Shown piece by piece: positions 36,481 through 45,109 of a stretch of DNA of 64,000 bases. The first letter of the stretch is position 1. The number at the start of each line of letters is the position of its first letter. The stretch lies in NCBI GenBank assembly GCA_016928075.1, contig JAFGLJ010000028.1, positions 17,490 to 81,489 of the forward strand, in the 5' to 3' direction. Position numbers and translations under genes: made by a program. The stretch is from Bacteroidales bacterium. GTDB lineage: Bacteria; Bacteroidota; Bacteroidia; Bacteroidales; VadinHA17. The notes under the pieces were generated by a model, which saw nothing but the letters and a program-made list of their open reading frames with translations, was not told where the DNA came from and did not search any database.

Positions 36481-36791
36481 TCAAATTATATTTTATAATG
36501 TTTCCGCTCCCTTATTATAATAAACAAGTTACAAAATAATTCCCATACCGCCATCATGTTATTACTCTACTATAGACTGAATTCAAATGAGAAATCAGTT
36601 TAAAACATCAGTCTGATATTTTTCTCAGATTCACACTTATTTATAATAGATATATTCATAATTAAGAACATCCTATTTGCTGTTTTATCCAGGCTGTTAA
36701 AAATGAGATGAAAAATTGAAACTAAAAGATCTTCAAGTTCTTATAATTTATTAAATTAGTATAAAAATCTGCTAAAATAATAATATATAAT
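36481..36791. promoter_or_regulatory. AT-rich divergent promoter region
   Basis: 311 nt between the ZU5-like lipoprotein (minus) and the orphan at 36792 (plus). No gene or RNA seen; only a small dyad TTATAAT/ATTATAA at 36493-36520. Promoters for both directions should lie here but no strong TAnnTTTG was picked. Confidence 0.4.
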
Positions 36792-38429
36792 ATGATTGAA
36801 ACATCAAGAATACAATCCGGTTTTGATGCCGAGTTATTACTCGGTGGTAAATGGTTTCTCACTGCAATCCACGCGCTTAACGAAAATGATGCAATAGATA
36901 TTCCAGACGGAATTACTATTAATGACATTACTGTAAATAATGATCCAGATTGGGATTTAGATTTAATCACGAATTTTGGTCCAGTAAAAGCCAGATTAAC
37001 AATTGAGGATAACCAGTTCAGGCTTGTAACCAATATTGGGGATATTGATTTCAAGATTGATATGCCAAATTTTGGCCAACTGGCAGATACTCCAGTTTTA
37101 AACAAAGTATTTGGAAATGATGATTATGAAAATGCAATGGCACTTTTATTTAATCTGGATATCAGGGCCTGCCCCCAGGACCAGGAACCAAAACCTACAG
37201 GTGAACATTATCCAAGGGGTAATGCAGATGATGCAGTCTCATTTTTACCTAATGGACAGCATGTTGCACTTGGCATAGCAAGAGAATCATTTAAAAGGTT
37301 TGCTAATAATATATGGCATACTGAATTAAGAGATGTTGATGGTTCTCATCCTCTGCCTATGCCAGGTGAAGAAAAAAAAGGAGATTGGAAAAAAGTTAAG
37401 GTTTCTGTTAATAAAAAACGAATCAAATTTACCCTTGAAGGAGAAGTGCCTATTGATTTCTGGCCTGATGCGGATGTATCTTTAGAGATTGAGCTTAAAC
37501 CAAGACTAGTAAAAGGTAAATTAACTTTTTCAATAGATACTGATTTAGATGTAGATACCGGATTCTGGGGAGATCTGCTTGCTTTTACTATTGGAGCATT
37601 ATTGGGTCTATTAATTGGTTTTCTCACCGGTGGATTATTGATACTTGTTCCAGCTTTAGGTTTAAGGGCTGTCATTGTCCTAGAAGTTGGGGAATTTATT
37701 GCAGGTGAGGTCATTGAGCGAAGAATCCTGGCTAAGGATGAAGATGGTAATATAATTTCGGGATTATCGTGTGATGAGAAAATAGTAAAACTAACCCATC
37801 CTGAACCATCCGATGATAGCATTTCTATTGGAGTATTGGATACTATACCTACCTCTATCCCAGTTCATATTGATGAAGATGATCCTTTATTCAACAGAAT
37901 GATAACCGTAAAAGCCATTTTTGATGAAATTGAATTAGAAGGAGACGGTTTAGCAGTGGCAGGCAAAACAGAGGCATCTGAATTATTTCAGATTAATGTT
38001 GCCAGGATTGAAGAATCAATTTATGCAGGTGACGAACTTAAGCAGTTAAAATATAAAATACCGGGTGATAATAACGAAATCCTTGTTGATGTGGAAGATA
38101 TTTACGAAAGGCTTAATTCAAATGAATTACAACCTCCATTGAAGTTAAGTTCCCATATTGAAAATCCGATTTATCAAATCCCTTCGGGCAAATTATGTTG
38201 TGCATGTTTACAACCTACTCATATAAGACGAAAAGATACCGTAATTACCAGAATAAAATTTGATACCGGACTGGAATTAAATACCCAGGATGCTGTCAAT
38301 CTTCAGGATAGTGGAGGTATTTATTTGAAAGGGTTACAGCTTATTCATCCAAAGGATGGCAAGCCTTACTTCAGGGCTCCGGCAAATGATAGTACTGATG
38401 ATAACCTGGAGTCTTTACCTGAATTTTAA
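36792..38429 (+). CDS. Orphan protein with central hydrophobic hairpin
   Basis: 545 residues, no signal peptide and no family recognised. The opening FDAELLLGGKWFLTAIHALNEN and many beta-strand segments to about 260 suggest an elongated lipid-binding-like or beta-sandwich fold. A glycine-rich hydrophobic stretch (about 263-300; FTIGALLGLLIGFLTGGLLILVP) is long enough to cross or enter a membrane twice. A later CCACLQPTH sequence (about 470) may bind metal. It stands between a lipoprotein and the BKACE gene, convergent with the latter. A toxin-like or pore-linked role is imaginable but unsupported. Confidence 0.5.
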   Translation: MIETSRIQSGFDAELLLGGKWFLTAIHALNENDAIDIPDGITINDITVNNDPDWDLDLITNFGPVKARLTIEDNQFRLVTNIGDIDFKIDMPNFGQLADTPVLNKVFGNDDYENAMALLFNLDIRACPQDQEPKPTGEHYPRGNADDAVSFLPNGQHVALGIARESFKRFANNIWHTELRDVDGSHPLPMPGEEKKGDWKKVKVSVNKKRIKFTLEGEVPIDFWPDADVSLEIELKPRLVKGKLTFSIDTDLDVDTGFWGDLLAFTIGALLGLLIGFLTGGLLILVPALGLRAVIVLEVGEFIAGEVIERRILAKDEDGNIISGLSCDEKIVKLTHPEPSDDSISIGVLDTIPTSIPVHIDEDDPLFNRMITVKAIFDEIELEGDGLAVAGKTEASELFQINVARIEESIYAGDELKQLKYKIPGDNNEILVDVEDIYERLNSNELQPPLKLSSHIENPIYQIPSGKLCCACLQPTHIRRKDTVITRIKFDTGLELNTQDAVNLQDSGGIYLKGLQLIHPKDGKPYFRAPANDSTDDNLESLPEF

Positions 38430-38443
38430 GATGATTAAATGAA

Positions 38444-39394
38444 CTAAACCATCTCCTTCTTTCCTGCTTTATCTGAAACAGAGCCAAGTATAGAAATCTC
38501 AGTATGATGTTCAGTATCTAACCCGATTATTTTTCTTGCTTCTGCAGGTGTGGCAACAGGACGGTATATTTCATCGGCTATCCTTTTCAGTCTTTTTACA
38601 AGGTCAAGGTTTGTTGCCAGCTTTTTCTTGTCGTAATCATAAAAGATATTGTCCTCGATACCCACGCGAACATTACCTCCCATGATTATTGCAGCGGCAT
38701 TCATTGGCAGCTGGAACTGGCCTATTCCTGCAGCAGCCCACACAGAATCATCCGGGAGAATGGAAACAAGATAATTGATACTTTTTGTATCAGCAGGGGT
38801 ACTGTTCATACTACCAAACAATAAATTCCAGTATTTTCTACCCTGTATAACTCCTTTTGACTCCAGGATTTTTCCAAGGTTAATCATACCTGCATCAAAT
38901 ACTTCAAGTTCAGGCATAATACCCTTATCCCTCATAGTGGTGGCAAGGGCAGTGACCATCTCGATAGAATTAAGACTCGGGCCTGTCGGAAAATTGAGAG
39001 AGCCCAGGGTGAGGCTTCCCATGTCAGGTTTTGCCGATCCTGTCAGGTGCAGAACCTCTGACCGTTTTTCAAACTCTGACCATGTTCTTCCAGACGTTGA
39101 TGCACAGCAGATAAGATCGGGCCGTTCTTTACGAATTAGATTTAACATCTTTTCGTATACTTCAGCTTTCCATGTAGGTTTACCATCATCACCCCTCGCG
39201 TGCAAATGAACAATGCTTGCACCGGCATCACAGCACATAATTGCATCTTCTGCTATCTCTTCCGGGGTTATCGGAACAAACTCCGTCATATCTTTTGTGG
39301 GGATCATCCCTGTAAGGCAAACATTAATGATCAGGGGTGGGTATTGCGCCAGTGGTGGCGGCATGTTTCTGTTAATGTACTCTCTTTTATCCAT
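38444..39394 (-). CDS. Beta-keto acid cleavage enzyme (BKACE, DUF849)
   Basis: 316 residues, TIM barrel. INVCLTGM, ASIVHLHARGDDGKP (two His for Zn2+), CASTSGRTW, GSLNFPTGPSLNS and GGNVRVGIEDNIF are BKACE signatures. These enzymes condense a beta-keto acid with acetyl-CoA and release acetoacetate and a CoA ester; 3-keto-5-aminohexanoate cleavage (Kce) in lysine fermentation is one member. No other lysine-fermentation gene is near, so substrate is open. Its start overlaps the end of the GNAT gene by 8 nt, so they are co-translated. Confidence 0.9.
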   Translation of the reverse strand: MDKREYINRNMPPPLAQYPPLIINVCLTGMIPTKDMTEFVPITPEEIAEDAIMCCDAGASIVHLHARGDDGKPTWKAEVYEKMLNLIRKERPDLICCASTSGRTWSEFEKRSEVLHLTGSAKPDMGSLTLGSLNFPTGPSLNSIEMVTALATTMRDKGIMPELEVFDAGMINLGKILESKGVIQGRKYWNLLFGSMNSTPADTKSINYLVSILPDDSVWAAAGIGQFQLPMNAAAIIMGGNVRVGIEDNIFYDYDKKKLATNLDLVKRLKRIADEIYRPVATPAEARKIIGLDTEHHTEISILGSVSDKAGKKEMV

Positions 39395-39836
39395 AATATT
39401 TATCTAAATCCATTTCAATAGTGGTCCATTCGTCCACATCCTCTTTCCCAAACGAATGAATTTTCTTCAGTTTACCTATTTCGTAATATCCGAAATGTTT
39501 CTTATACCACTCAATAGTTGCAGGACGATCGGCATTTGTTATCACCTTTTTTGCACCCATCTCATACATCTTTTTTAATCGGGCTTCCTGCAATGCCATT
39601 CCTATTCCTTTGCCTTTTGCTTCCGGATCAACTCCCAGCAATGTGGTTTTACCAACTTCGGGAGACAGCATTTTATAGCCGGAAGCCCCGACAACTTTTC
39701 CGTCCTCCTCTGCAATAAAGAAACAGGAGATATCCAGTTCGGGCATCTCCTCGGAAGGAACATGATGCATGTTCCAGAATTCCATTATTCGCAGAATTTC
39801 ATCACGATCTCCATTCCTGGCTTTTCTTATTATCAT
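39387..39836 (-). CDS. GNAT-family N-acetyltransferase
   Basis: 149 residues. Acetyl-CoA loop TTLLGVDPEAKGKGIGMALQEA matches the Q/R-x-x-G-x-G/A motif A of GNAT; the C-terminal NADRPATIEWYKKHFGYYEIG is motif B. It transfers an acetyl group to an amine, substrate unknown. It is first in a two-gene unit with the BKACE gene, whose ATG lies inside its last codons. Confidence 0.9.
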   Translation of the reverse strand: MIIRKARNGDRDEILRIMEFWNMHHVPSEEMPELDISCFFIAEEDGKVVGASGYKMLSPEVGKTTLLGVDPEAKGKGIGMALQEARLKKMYEMGAKKVITNADRPATIEWYKKHFGYYEIGKLKKIHSFGKEDVDEWTTIEMDLDKYYG

Positions 39837-39989
39837 ATTAGGTTTGTTCTTTTATTGACTGAAAAACGACTTGTAGACAGCCTCCAATCTGAACCAAATT
39901 ATGCAAAAGATAATTATCCGGCAATTATTTATGATGAATGGTAAATGACTAATGACGAATGTCAAACATTATGGGATAAAAGGATTAAC

Positions 39990-40039
39990 ATCCCCCTGTC
40001 CCTTCACTTCGTTCGGGACGTCCCCCTTCAAAGGGGGAT
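39990..40039. repeat. ATCCCCC / GGGGGAT palindromic repeat, unit B with inner hairpin
   Basis: Begins ATCCCCC and ends GGGGGAT, like unit A at 34276, but here an extra hairpin GTCCC ... GGGAC is inserted and CCCCCTTCAAAGGGGG pairs at the right end. It overlaps the stop codon of the M24-like gene, so it may also end its transcript. Confidence 0.75.
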
Positions 40040-41172
40040 CAGATAGTGTAGTCGTATGGATATTCGTATAAGACGACGCCGCCATACTCGGTGACCCTGT
40101 AAATATCTTCAAAGCGCACGCCTCCCACTCCCGGTATGGCCAATACGGTGTGTCCCACGGTATTTGTCATATCTTTCCGCAATTTCGTTGCGGCATGAGC
40201 AGGTATGATGGTTGAGGCCGGGTTTTCCTCAAAACGCAGGCCGATGCCGTGTGAAATACCTTTGATATGATACTTGCCCAATCCATGTTTTTCACATATC
40301 TCCTTGCCCATCTTATCAAGGTTTCCCGGTGTATTTCCCGGCTTCAGTTCTTTCCTGGTTGCCTCATGCATTTCAAGGTATGTGTCAAATAATTTCTGTT
40401 GTGTCTCATCAGGTTGCCCGATAATGAATGTCCTTGCCAGGTTGGAACAATAACCTTCAAATGTTGGGGTTAAATCGATTACTACTAATTCTCCTTCTTT
40501 AACAGGATCCTTTGTGACAGTACCATGAATCCAGCAGCTTCTTTTACCAACGTTAATATGCATCGGAGTGCTGGTTCCTTCAGCGCCGGCTTTCATCATT
40601 GTATAGGTTATTTCAGTTGCCAGCTCATGCCCGGTAATACCGGGTTTAAGCAATTGCTTTGCAGTGTCCATGCCCTTTGCCGCTATTGACTGTGCCTTTT
40701 TCATTTTATCGATCTCTTCCTCATCCTTAACCATTCTGAGCTCGTCCATTACAGGGTCAGAAGGCACCAGTTCAACCTGTTTATTGACCTTCCTGAACAG
40801 GTCGACAAGGAAGGCAGGTGTATCAAACCACATCTGCATGCCAACCTTTGGATTTTCGCGATGACTCATTCCGGGAGGGGCTCCCTTAAAGATGTTTTGA
40901 AACACTTCCTTTATATTGGAGATCTGTTCACCGACATGGCTGAACAGCATGATTTCGTGGTTCTTAACCTGCTCCCTGAGCTCATCTTCCTCGGCCCTGA
41001 AGCCAACCAGTATCGGTGGTCCTGAAGCAGGAATTATTGCGCGGGGTTGCACACGAAGATCATTAAAGAAATATATGTAATCGTCGTGGTTCATAATCAT
41101 TAATCCAAGCATTCCTTCTTTTTTCATCAGCTCCTGTGCTTTCCTGATGCGTTCGTGGTTTATTTTAATCAT
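40039..41172 (-). CDS. M24 'pita-bread' protein (Xaa-Pro aminopeptidase-like) with altered metal site
   Basis: 377 residues: creatinase-N domain (about 1-140) and M24 domain. Against the five canonical metal ligands D-D-H-E-E I read D233, N244 (in GYCSNLART, where D is usual), H308 (SHGIG), I346 (LAIPG, where E is usual) and E355 (FEDIYRVTEYG). Two ligands are gone, so a normal dinuclear metallopeptidase site is unlikely; creatinase-type members of this fold also work without metal. The annotation 'aminopeptidase' should therefore be used with care. Single gene with its own repeat at the 3' end. Confidence 0.8.
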   Translation of the reverse strand: MIKINHERIRKAQELMKKEGMLGLMIMNHDDYIYFFNDLRVQPRAIIPASGPPILVGFRAEEDELREQVKNHEIMLFSHVGEQISNIKEVFQNIFKGAPPGMSHRENPKVGMQMWFDTPAFLVDLFRKVNKQVELVPSDPVMDELRMVKDEEEIDKMKKAQSIAAKGMDTAKQLLKPGITGHELATEITYTMMKAGAEGTSTPMHINVGKRSCWIHGTVTKDPVKEGELVVIDLTPTFEGYCSNLARTFIIGQPDETQQKLFDTYLEMHEATRKELKPGNTPGNLDKMGKEICEKHGLGKYHIKGISHGIGLRFEENPASTIIPAHAATKLRKDMTNTVGHTVLAIPGVGGVRFEDIYRVTEYGGVVLYEYPYDYTI

Positions 41173-41241
41173 AATGTTTAAATATTTGTCTTTCAGAGAC
41201 TAATTTAGACAATTATAGCGAATCTTTAACATTTGGATTGA

Positions 41242-41353
41242 TTAATACAACCCCCCTAGCCATGTTGACTCCCTATGGTCGTCGATCTCATCCTCCGATA
41301 AATCTTCGGATGACAAAGTCCGCTTTGCTTTGGTGCAAAGGGGGATGCTGGTA
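41242..41353. repeat. Degenerate intergenic repeat between M24-like and TraB-like genes
   Basis: Begins ACCCCCCTAG, contains a small dyad TCATCC ... GGATGA near 41288-41313, and ends CAAAGGGGGATG. The flanks echo the CCCCC/GGGGG ends of the 34276 and 39990 repeats, with an unrelated middle, so it looks like a longer or composite member. The gap 41173-41353 holds no gene. Confidence 0.5.
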
Positions 41354-42259
41354 TCAAATCTTCTCCACTGTATAACCTTTCTTTTCAAGTAGTTCCCTGA
41401 CATTATCCGGGCCGAAATAATGACCCGCACCCACAAGGACAAAATATGTTGCAGGTTGTTCTTCAGCCAGTTTTTCAAATTTTTCCACCCAGTTTTTATT
41501 CCTGCTGGTAAAAACCATATCATAGGCCTGCTTAACCTGTGGATTGGTGAGATCCATGCTTTTAAGGAATTCTTCTTCAAACAGGGCCAGATTGTCAGAA
41601 AAATAAGATTCCAGTAGTGGTAGTTCCTTTTCTGCCTGTGACTCCATATTGCTTATGGTGTTTTCCAGCACCTGCACCTGCATGATTACCGGTGCATCAA
41701 ATTCAAACAATACAATCTGGGTTTTTATATCATCAAGCCCTATAATTTCTTTATTGTCCTTTGTTGCTAATTGGTGAAAATGCCTGTCAACAGCCAGTAA
41801 GGGATCAAATCCCACAAGCTTGGATTTGGTGCCTGTAATAGTCATATTCAGAAGCCATCCTTCGTATTTAAAATATTTGTCCAGTTCGTCTTCTGTAAAA
41901 ATTTTCTTGAGTTTCTCAATGCTTTCGGGCTTCAGGTAGTTATTAAGGCAATCACTTTCAGGCAGTGTATCTTTTTGTGCATAATTAAAAATTTCCTGTT
42001 CGATTCCCTCAAAATCCTTTTCCAGTTCCAGAATTAGCTTGTCAGCTTTTTGGTAATAGTCAGTATATGTTTCAGGAAGAGGGTAGTATGCTTCCTTTGC
42101 GGAATGTATTGAGCCGGCCAGGTAGAATGTTGAGCCGTTTATTTCGGTTTTCCATATTATGCATTCCGAAGGTTCTTTCTGAGTACATGCCGCTGCGAAC
42201 ATAATGAGCCCGGCAAAGATCAACGGCATGGAGATTCTTTGAAATAATTTTCTTTTCAT
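41354..42259 (-). CDS. TraB/GumN-family lipoprotein
   Basis: 301 residues, lipobox AAAC (C25). FYLAGSIHSAKEAYYPLP and the late FVLVGAGHYFGPDNV carry the two GxxH motifs of the TraB/PrgY/GumN family; LILELEKD follows the first as usual. Members are Tiki-like putative metalloproteases (conserved Glu and His), so a periplasmic protease role is possible. Single gene, full length for the family. Confidence 0.88.
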   Translation of the reverse strand: MKRKLFQRISMPLIFAGLIMFAAACTQKEPSECIIWKTEINGSTFYLAGSIHSAKEAYYPLPETYTDYYQKADKLILELEKDFEGIEQEIFNYAQKDTLPESDCLNNYLKPESIEKLKKIFTEDELDKYFKYEGWLLNMTITGTKSKLVGFDPLLAVDRHFHQLATKDNKEIIGLDDIKTQIVLFEFDAPVIMQVQVLENTISNMESQAEKELPLLESYFSDNLALFEEEFLKSMDLTNPQVKQAYDMVFTSRNKNWVEKFEKLAEEQPATYFVLVGAGHYFGPDNVRELLEKKGYTVEKI

Positions 42260-42349
42260 GTGATTTGTTTTAGTAAGTTAGTTTTTGCAAGGATAAATTT
42301 AGGAATTAATTTCAATCTAGAAGTTGTTCCGTGTTTCAGGTTTATGTAC

Positions 42350-42403
42350 TGCCCCCTGCTCCCTGTTCCCTGCTCCCTGCCCCCTGCTCCCTGCCCCCTG
42401 CTT
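42350..42403. repeat. Inverted GGGAGCA (TGCTCCC) tandem repeat, copy 3
   Basis: About seven units alternating TGCTCCC, TGCCCCC and TGTTCCC. Same heptamer family as 27598 and 29413 but on the opposite strand, next to a GC-rich hairpin. Confidence 0.88.
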
Positions 42404-42406
42404 TGT

Positions 42407-42440
42407 CAGCCGAAGTCCCGGATCATCGGGACGAAGGCTG
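42407..42440. repeat. GC-rich hairpin repeat, unit 1
   Basis: CAGCC-GAA-GTCCCG-GATCAT-CGGGAC-GAA-GGCTG: two stem segments separated by a symmetric GAA/GAA internal loop. The same architecture recurs at 51076-51109 and, more loosely, 50972-51001. Confidence 0.8.
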
Positions 42441-42457
42441 GCTCCCTGCTTTATCTC

Positions 42458-43558
42458 TCATAACTCATCTCTCACAACTTCCTCCCTCAGGATTTTATTA
42501 AACTTATCCGGTTCCTCGTAGATGGGGCTGTGAGCTGAATTGCTGAATGTATAGAATTGTTTTTCCGGTGCTTTCAAACGGTTAAAGAATTCTTCTGCAA
42601 CGATATGTGGTGTCTGGTAATCATATAAACCCTGGAAGATATATACTGGTAAATGTATACTGTCGATATCATTAAAAAGGTTATTATGCATTACGTCTGA
42701 CCAGAGATTGGTCAGGGAATACATGCTTCCCCGCAGGAAGTTTATCTTATCACCAAAAGTATATTCCCTTGCATCGAGCACCATTTTGATAACAGGCCAC
42801 ATACCGGTAATGTCACGCGCAATACCTCCTCCGAATTTGTTGACATATTTACGTTCATATCTAAGGAAATTCATCCAGGTTTTACTGTCTGCCGACAGTG
42901 AATCGGGGAATGTCATATTACTGATTCGCTCAAGGGCCTTTTCATCGTTCCTCTGTTCAGCCTGTTCTCTTATCCAGTCGAATGACACCCTTTCTCCCCT
43001 GTACTGGTGGGCAACCTGCCCGATTCCAATATATGAATGGTACAGTTCAGGATACCTGTGTGCAGTGAGTATTCCAAGGAATGAGCCCCATGAATGGCCT
43101 GCCAGGTATATCTTTTCCCTGTTAAACCTTTTTATCAGGATTTCAGTAAGTTCCCGGGTGTCAGAAATCATTTGTTCCAGGTTCATGCTTTCAGGTGGAA
43201 TGTCTGTAGAAAATGATTTGCCTGCACCTCTCTGTTCCCAGTACACTATCAGGAAATCATTTTCAAGGCCGGGATTCATATTCTTCATTGGAGCCATCTC
43301 AGGGCTGCCCGGTCCGCCATGAAGGAAAAGCATAACAGGCTTTGTGGTATCAGCGCCACGGATTATCAGGTACTGATCGAGACCGCCAAGATTTATTTTT
43401 TCAATTGTTGATATACTTGCAGGTAAAATATTACCATCGGTCCCGGTCAGCGGCTCTGCTCTGCCGGGGCTCTTTATCCATAAAATAATTATAGCAGCCA
43501 GGACAACTATAATCAATGAGCCCACCAGATAAAGGAGTACTTTCAAGATTTTTTTCAT
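42458..43558 (-). CDS. Alpha/beta hydrolase (proline iminopeptidase-like), membrane-anchored
   Basis: 366 residues. N-terminal TM anchor (VLLYLVGSLIIVVLAAIIILW). LFLHGGPGSPEM is the oxyanion loop of the proline iminopeptidase/S33 group and GHSWGSFLG holds the nucleophile Ser; the catalytic His is likely in FSNSAHSP near the C-terminus, and Asp in QGLYDYQTP. It probably releases N-terminal proline or hydrolyses an ester on the periplasmic side. Single gene. Confidence 0.88.
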   Translation of the reverse strand: MKKILKVLLYLVGSLIIVVLAAIIILWIKSPGRAEPLTGTDGNILPASISTIEKINLGGLDQYLIIRGADTTKPVMLFLHGGPGSPEMAPMKNMNPGLENDFLIVYWEQRGAGKSFSTDIPPESMNLEQMISDTRELTEILIKRFNREKIYLAGHSWGSFLGILTAHRYPELYHSYIGIGQVAHQYRGERVSFDWIREQAEQRNDEKALERISNMTFPDSLSADSKTWMNFLRYERKYVNKFGGGIARDITGMWPVIKMVLDAREYTFGDKINFLRGSMYSLTNLWSDVMHNNLFNDIDSIHLPVYIFQGLYDYQTPHIVAEEFFNRLKAPEKQFYTFSNSAHSPIYEEPDKFNKILREEVVRDEL

Positions 43559-43647
43559 GATTGTCGAGTTTGATTTTTGTACGAATTTATTTATCCGGAT
43601 AAGATTTGCAAATAATTTTTAGTTAAAGGGGGATCCGGGTAAGGCAT

Positions 43648-43655
43648 GATATTTG
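43648..43655 (+). promoter_or_regulatory. Possible -7 element for the OMP gene
   Basis: GATATTTG differs from TAnnTTTG at the first base; 35 nt before the ATG. A half repeat (AAAGGGGGATC) lies just upstream at about 43626-43636. Confidence 0.3.
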
Positions 43656-43690
43656 CATACAGATATATGATTGACCTGAACCTTTAAACC

Positions 43691-45094
43691 ATGAAACATC
43701 TACCTGCACTGATGATGGCATTACTGCTATGTGAGGGCTCATCGGTAAGTTATTCGCAGAAACTAACAATTGGTCTCAACAGCGGGATAAACATTTCTGA
43801 TATTCATTTAATCTCTGATTATAACTATTCCGGCAAATGGAAATATAAGCCCGGTCCTTTGCAGGGTATTTTCATTGATTATTCCCTTAACCGATACCTG
43901 GGAATAAAGACAGGTGCTGATTACTCAACGGTCTATTATGAGTATCACAATTATACTGAGATACCCCCTTATCCAATCTTAAACTGGTCCATATATTCAA
44001 GTTCAGCATTGCCTCTAAATAGTAGTACCCTTATTACAAGCTGGTATCCTGTCTCAAGGTGGATGAATTTCAGCTACCTGACTGTCCCATTTCAGCTCAG
44101 GGTAACCATCCCTTCCAGGCCACAGCTAAGTCTTGCTGCTGGGGCATACTATTCTTTTCTGCTGGCCAGCGATTATGAATATGATTATATCAAGGATGCA
44201 GATGATGAAAAGAATGACCTTGGTTTTATTTATTCTGCGGGCCTCAGCTACCCTGTTTCAGAAAGGATTGATGCCATGTTTAATGTAAGTTATGCCACAG
44301 GTCGCAGGAGAATGCCAGGATTTGACAATTACTGGCACGGTTCGGCAGCTTTCGCACTGGGAGTGTCATACCGGATTATTCCCGGGAGACAGTATGATAA
44401 TGAAGAGATTTTTGACTCCATTAATAATAAAATCTACCTGGCTTACAGAGGCGGGGTTAATTTTTCGTGGAACTCTAGTAAGCCGGACCGTGATAAATAT
44501 TCGTTTTATGCAGGACCCTCACTTGGTTTTAATATAGGCTATAAGATATCACGGGGTACATATTTCCGAACCGGCTTATCTTTTGAACGGCTGGGTTATG
44601 TAATGAGGGATTCCAGTGATTTCTATCACAGGTATAGTATTGAGGGCGATGCTGACTATTATGTCACGGCAAAGGTTAGCTCGGATTATATAGTAGTTCC
44701 TGCCCTGCTTGAGTTCTATGCCGGTGAGGCGAAGCAGTTTTATTTTAATACCGGGACATACCTTGGATTTAAGCTGAATGCACACTGTACCGGCAAGGCT
44801 GTTGAGGATCGAAGCAGGCATGGCAGATACAAACTTGAGGAAACCACAATTTATGAGAATCTTGAACAGGCAATTATTACTACCGATATCGGCATGGTTG
44901 CCGGCGCGGGGCTGGTACTGCAATTACCTGGTAAATGCAACCTGGATATAGGCCTGCAGTTCAGGCAGGGATTTCATGAAGTGTATGATACAGATGATAT
45001 CAGTGAATCTCTGAGACCGGAGCGAGGAGAGTCAATTATTCGCAACAGCACGATTGCGCTTCATGCAGGTATCAGGCTTCCTGTTTACAAATAA
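43691..45094 (+). CDS. Double outer-membrane beta-barrel (PorT-like) protein
   Basis: 467 residues, signal peptide (ALMMALLLCEGSSVSYS). Two successive OMP_b-brl-type barrels: KLTIGLNSGINISDI ... LGIKTGADYSTV (about 25-235) and KIYLAYRGGVNFSWN ... YFRTGLSFERLGYV (about 250-467), each with alternating aromatic strands and the end of the second in LHAGIRLPVYK. Such barrels are usually single 200-residue proteins, so this seems a tandem fusion. Followed after 15 nt by a BNR lipoprotein, which is probably its partner. Confidence 0.72.
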   Translation: MKHLPALMMALLLCEGSSVSYSQKLTIGLNSGINISDIHLISDYNYSGKWKYKPGPLQGIFIDYSLNRYLGIKTGADYSTVYYEYHNYTEIPPYPILNWSIYSSSALPLNSSTLITSWYPVSRWMNFSYLTVPFQLRVTIPSRPQLSLAAGAYYSFLLASDYEYDYIKDADDEKNDLGFIYSAGLSYPVSERIDAMFNVSYATGRRRMPGFDNYWHGSAAFALGVSYRIIPGRQYDNEEIFDSINNKIYLAYRGGVNFSWNSSKPDRDKYSFYAGPSLGFNIGYKISRGTYFRTGLSFERLGYVMRDSSDFYHRYSIEGDADYYVTAKVSSDYIVVPALLEFYAGEAKQFYFNTGTYLGFKLNAHCTGKAVEDRSRHGRYKLEETTIYENLEQAIITTDIGMVAGAGLVLQLPGKCNLDIGLQFRQGFHEVYDTDDISESLRPERGESIIRNSTIALHAGIRLPVYK

Positions 45095-45109
45095 AACTTA
45101 AAAGAAATA

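Noticed and set aside
42708..43322. Plus-strand 204-codon frame opposite the alpha/beta hydrolase
   Set aside because: Antisense shadow of a gene with all catalytic motifs intact.
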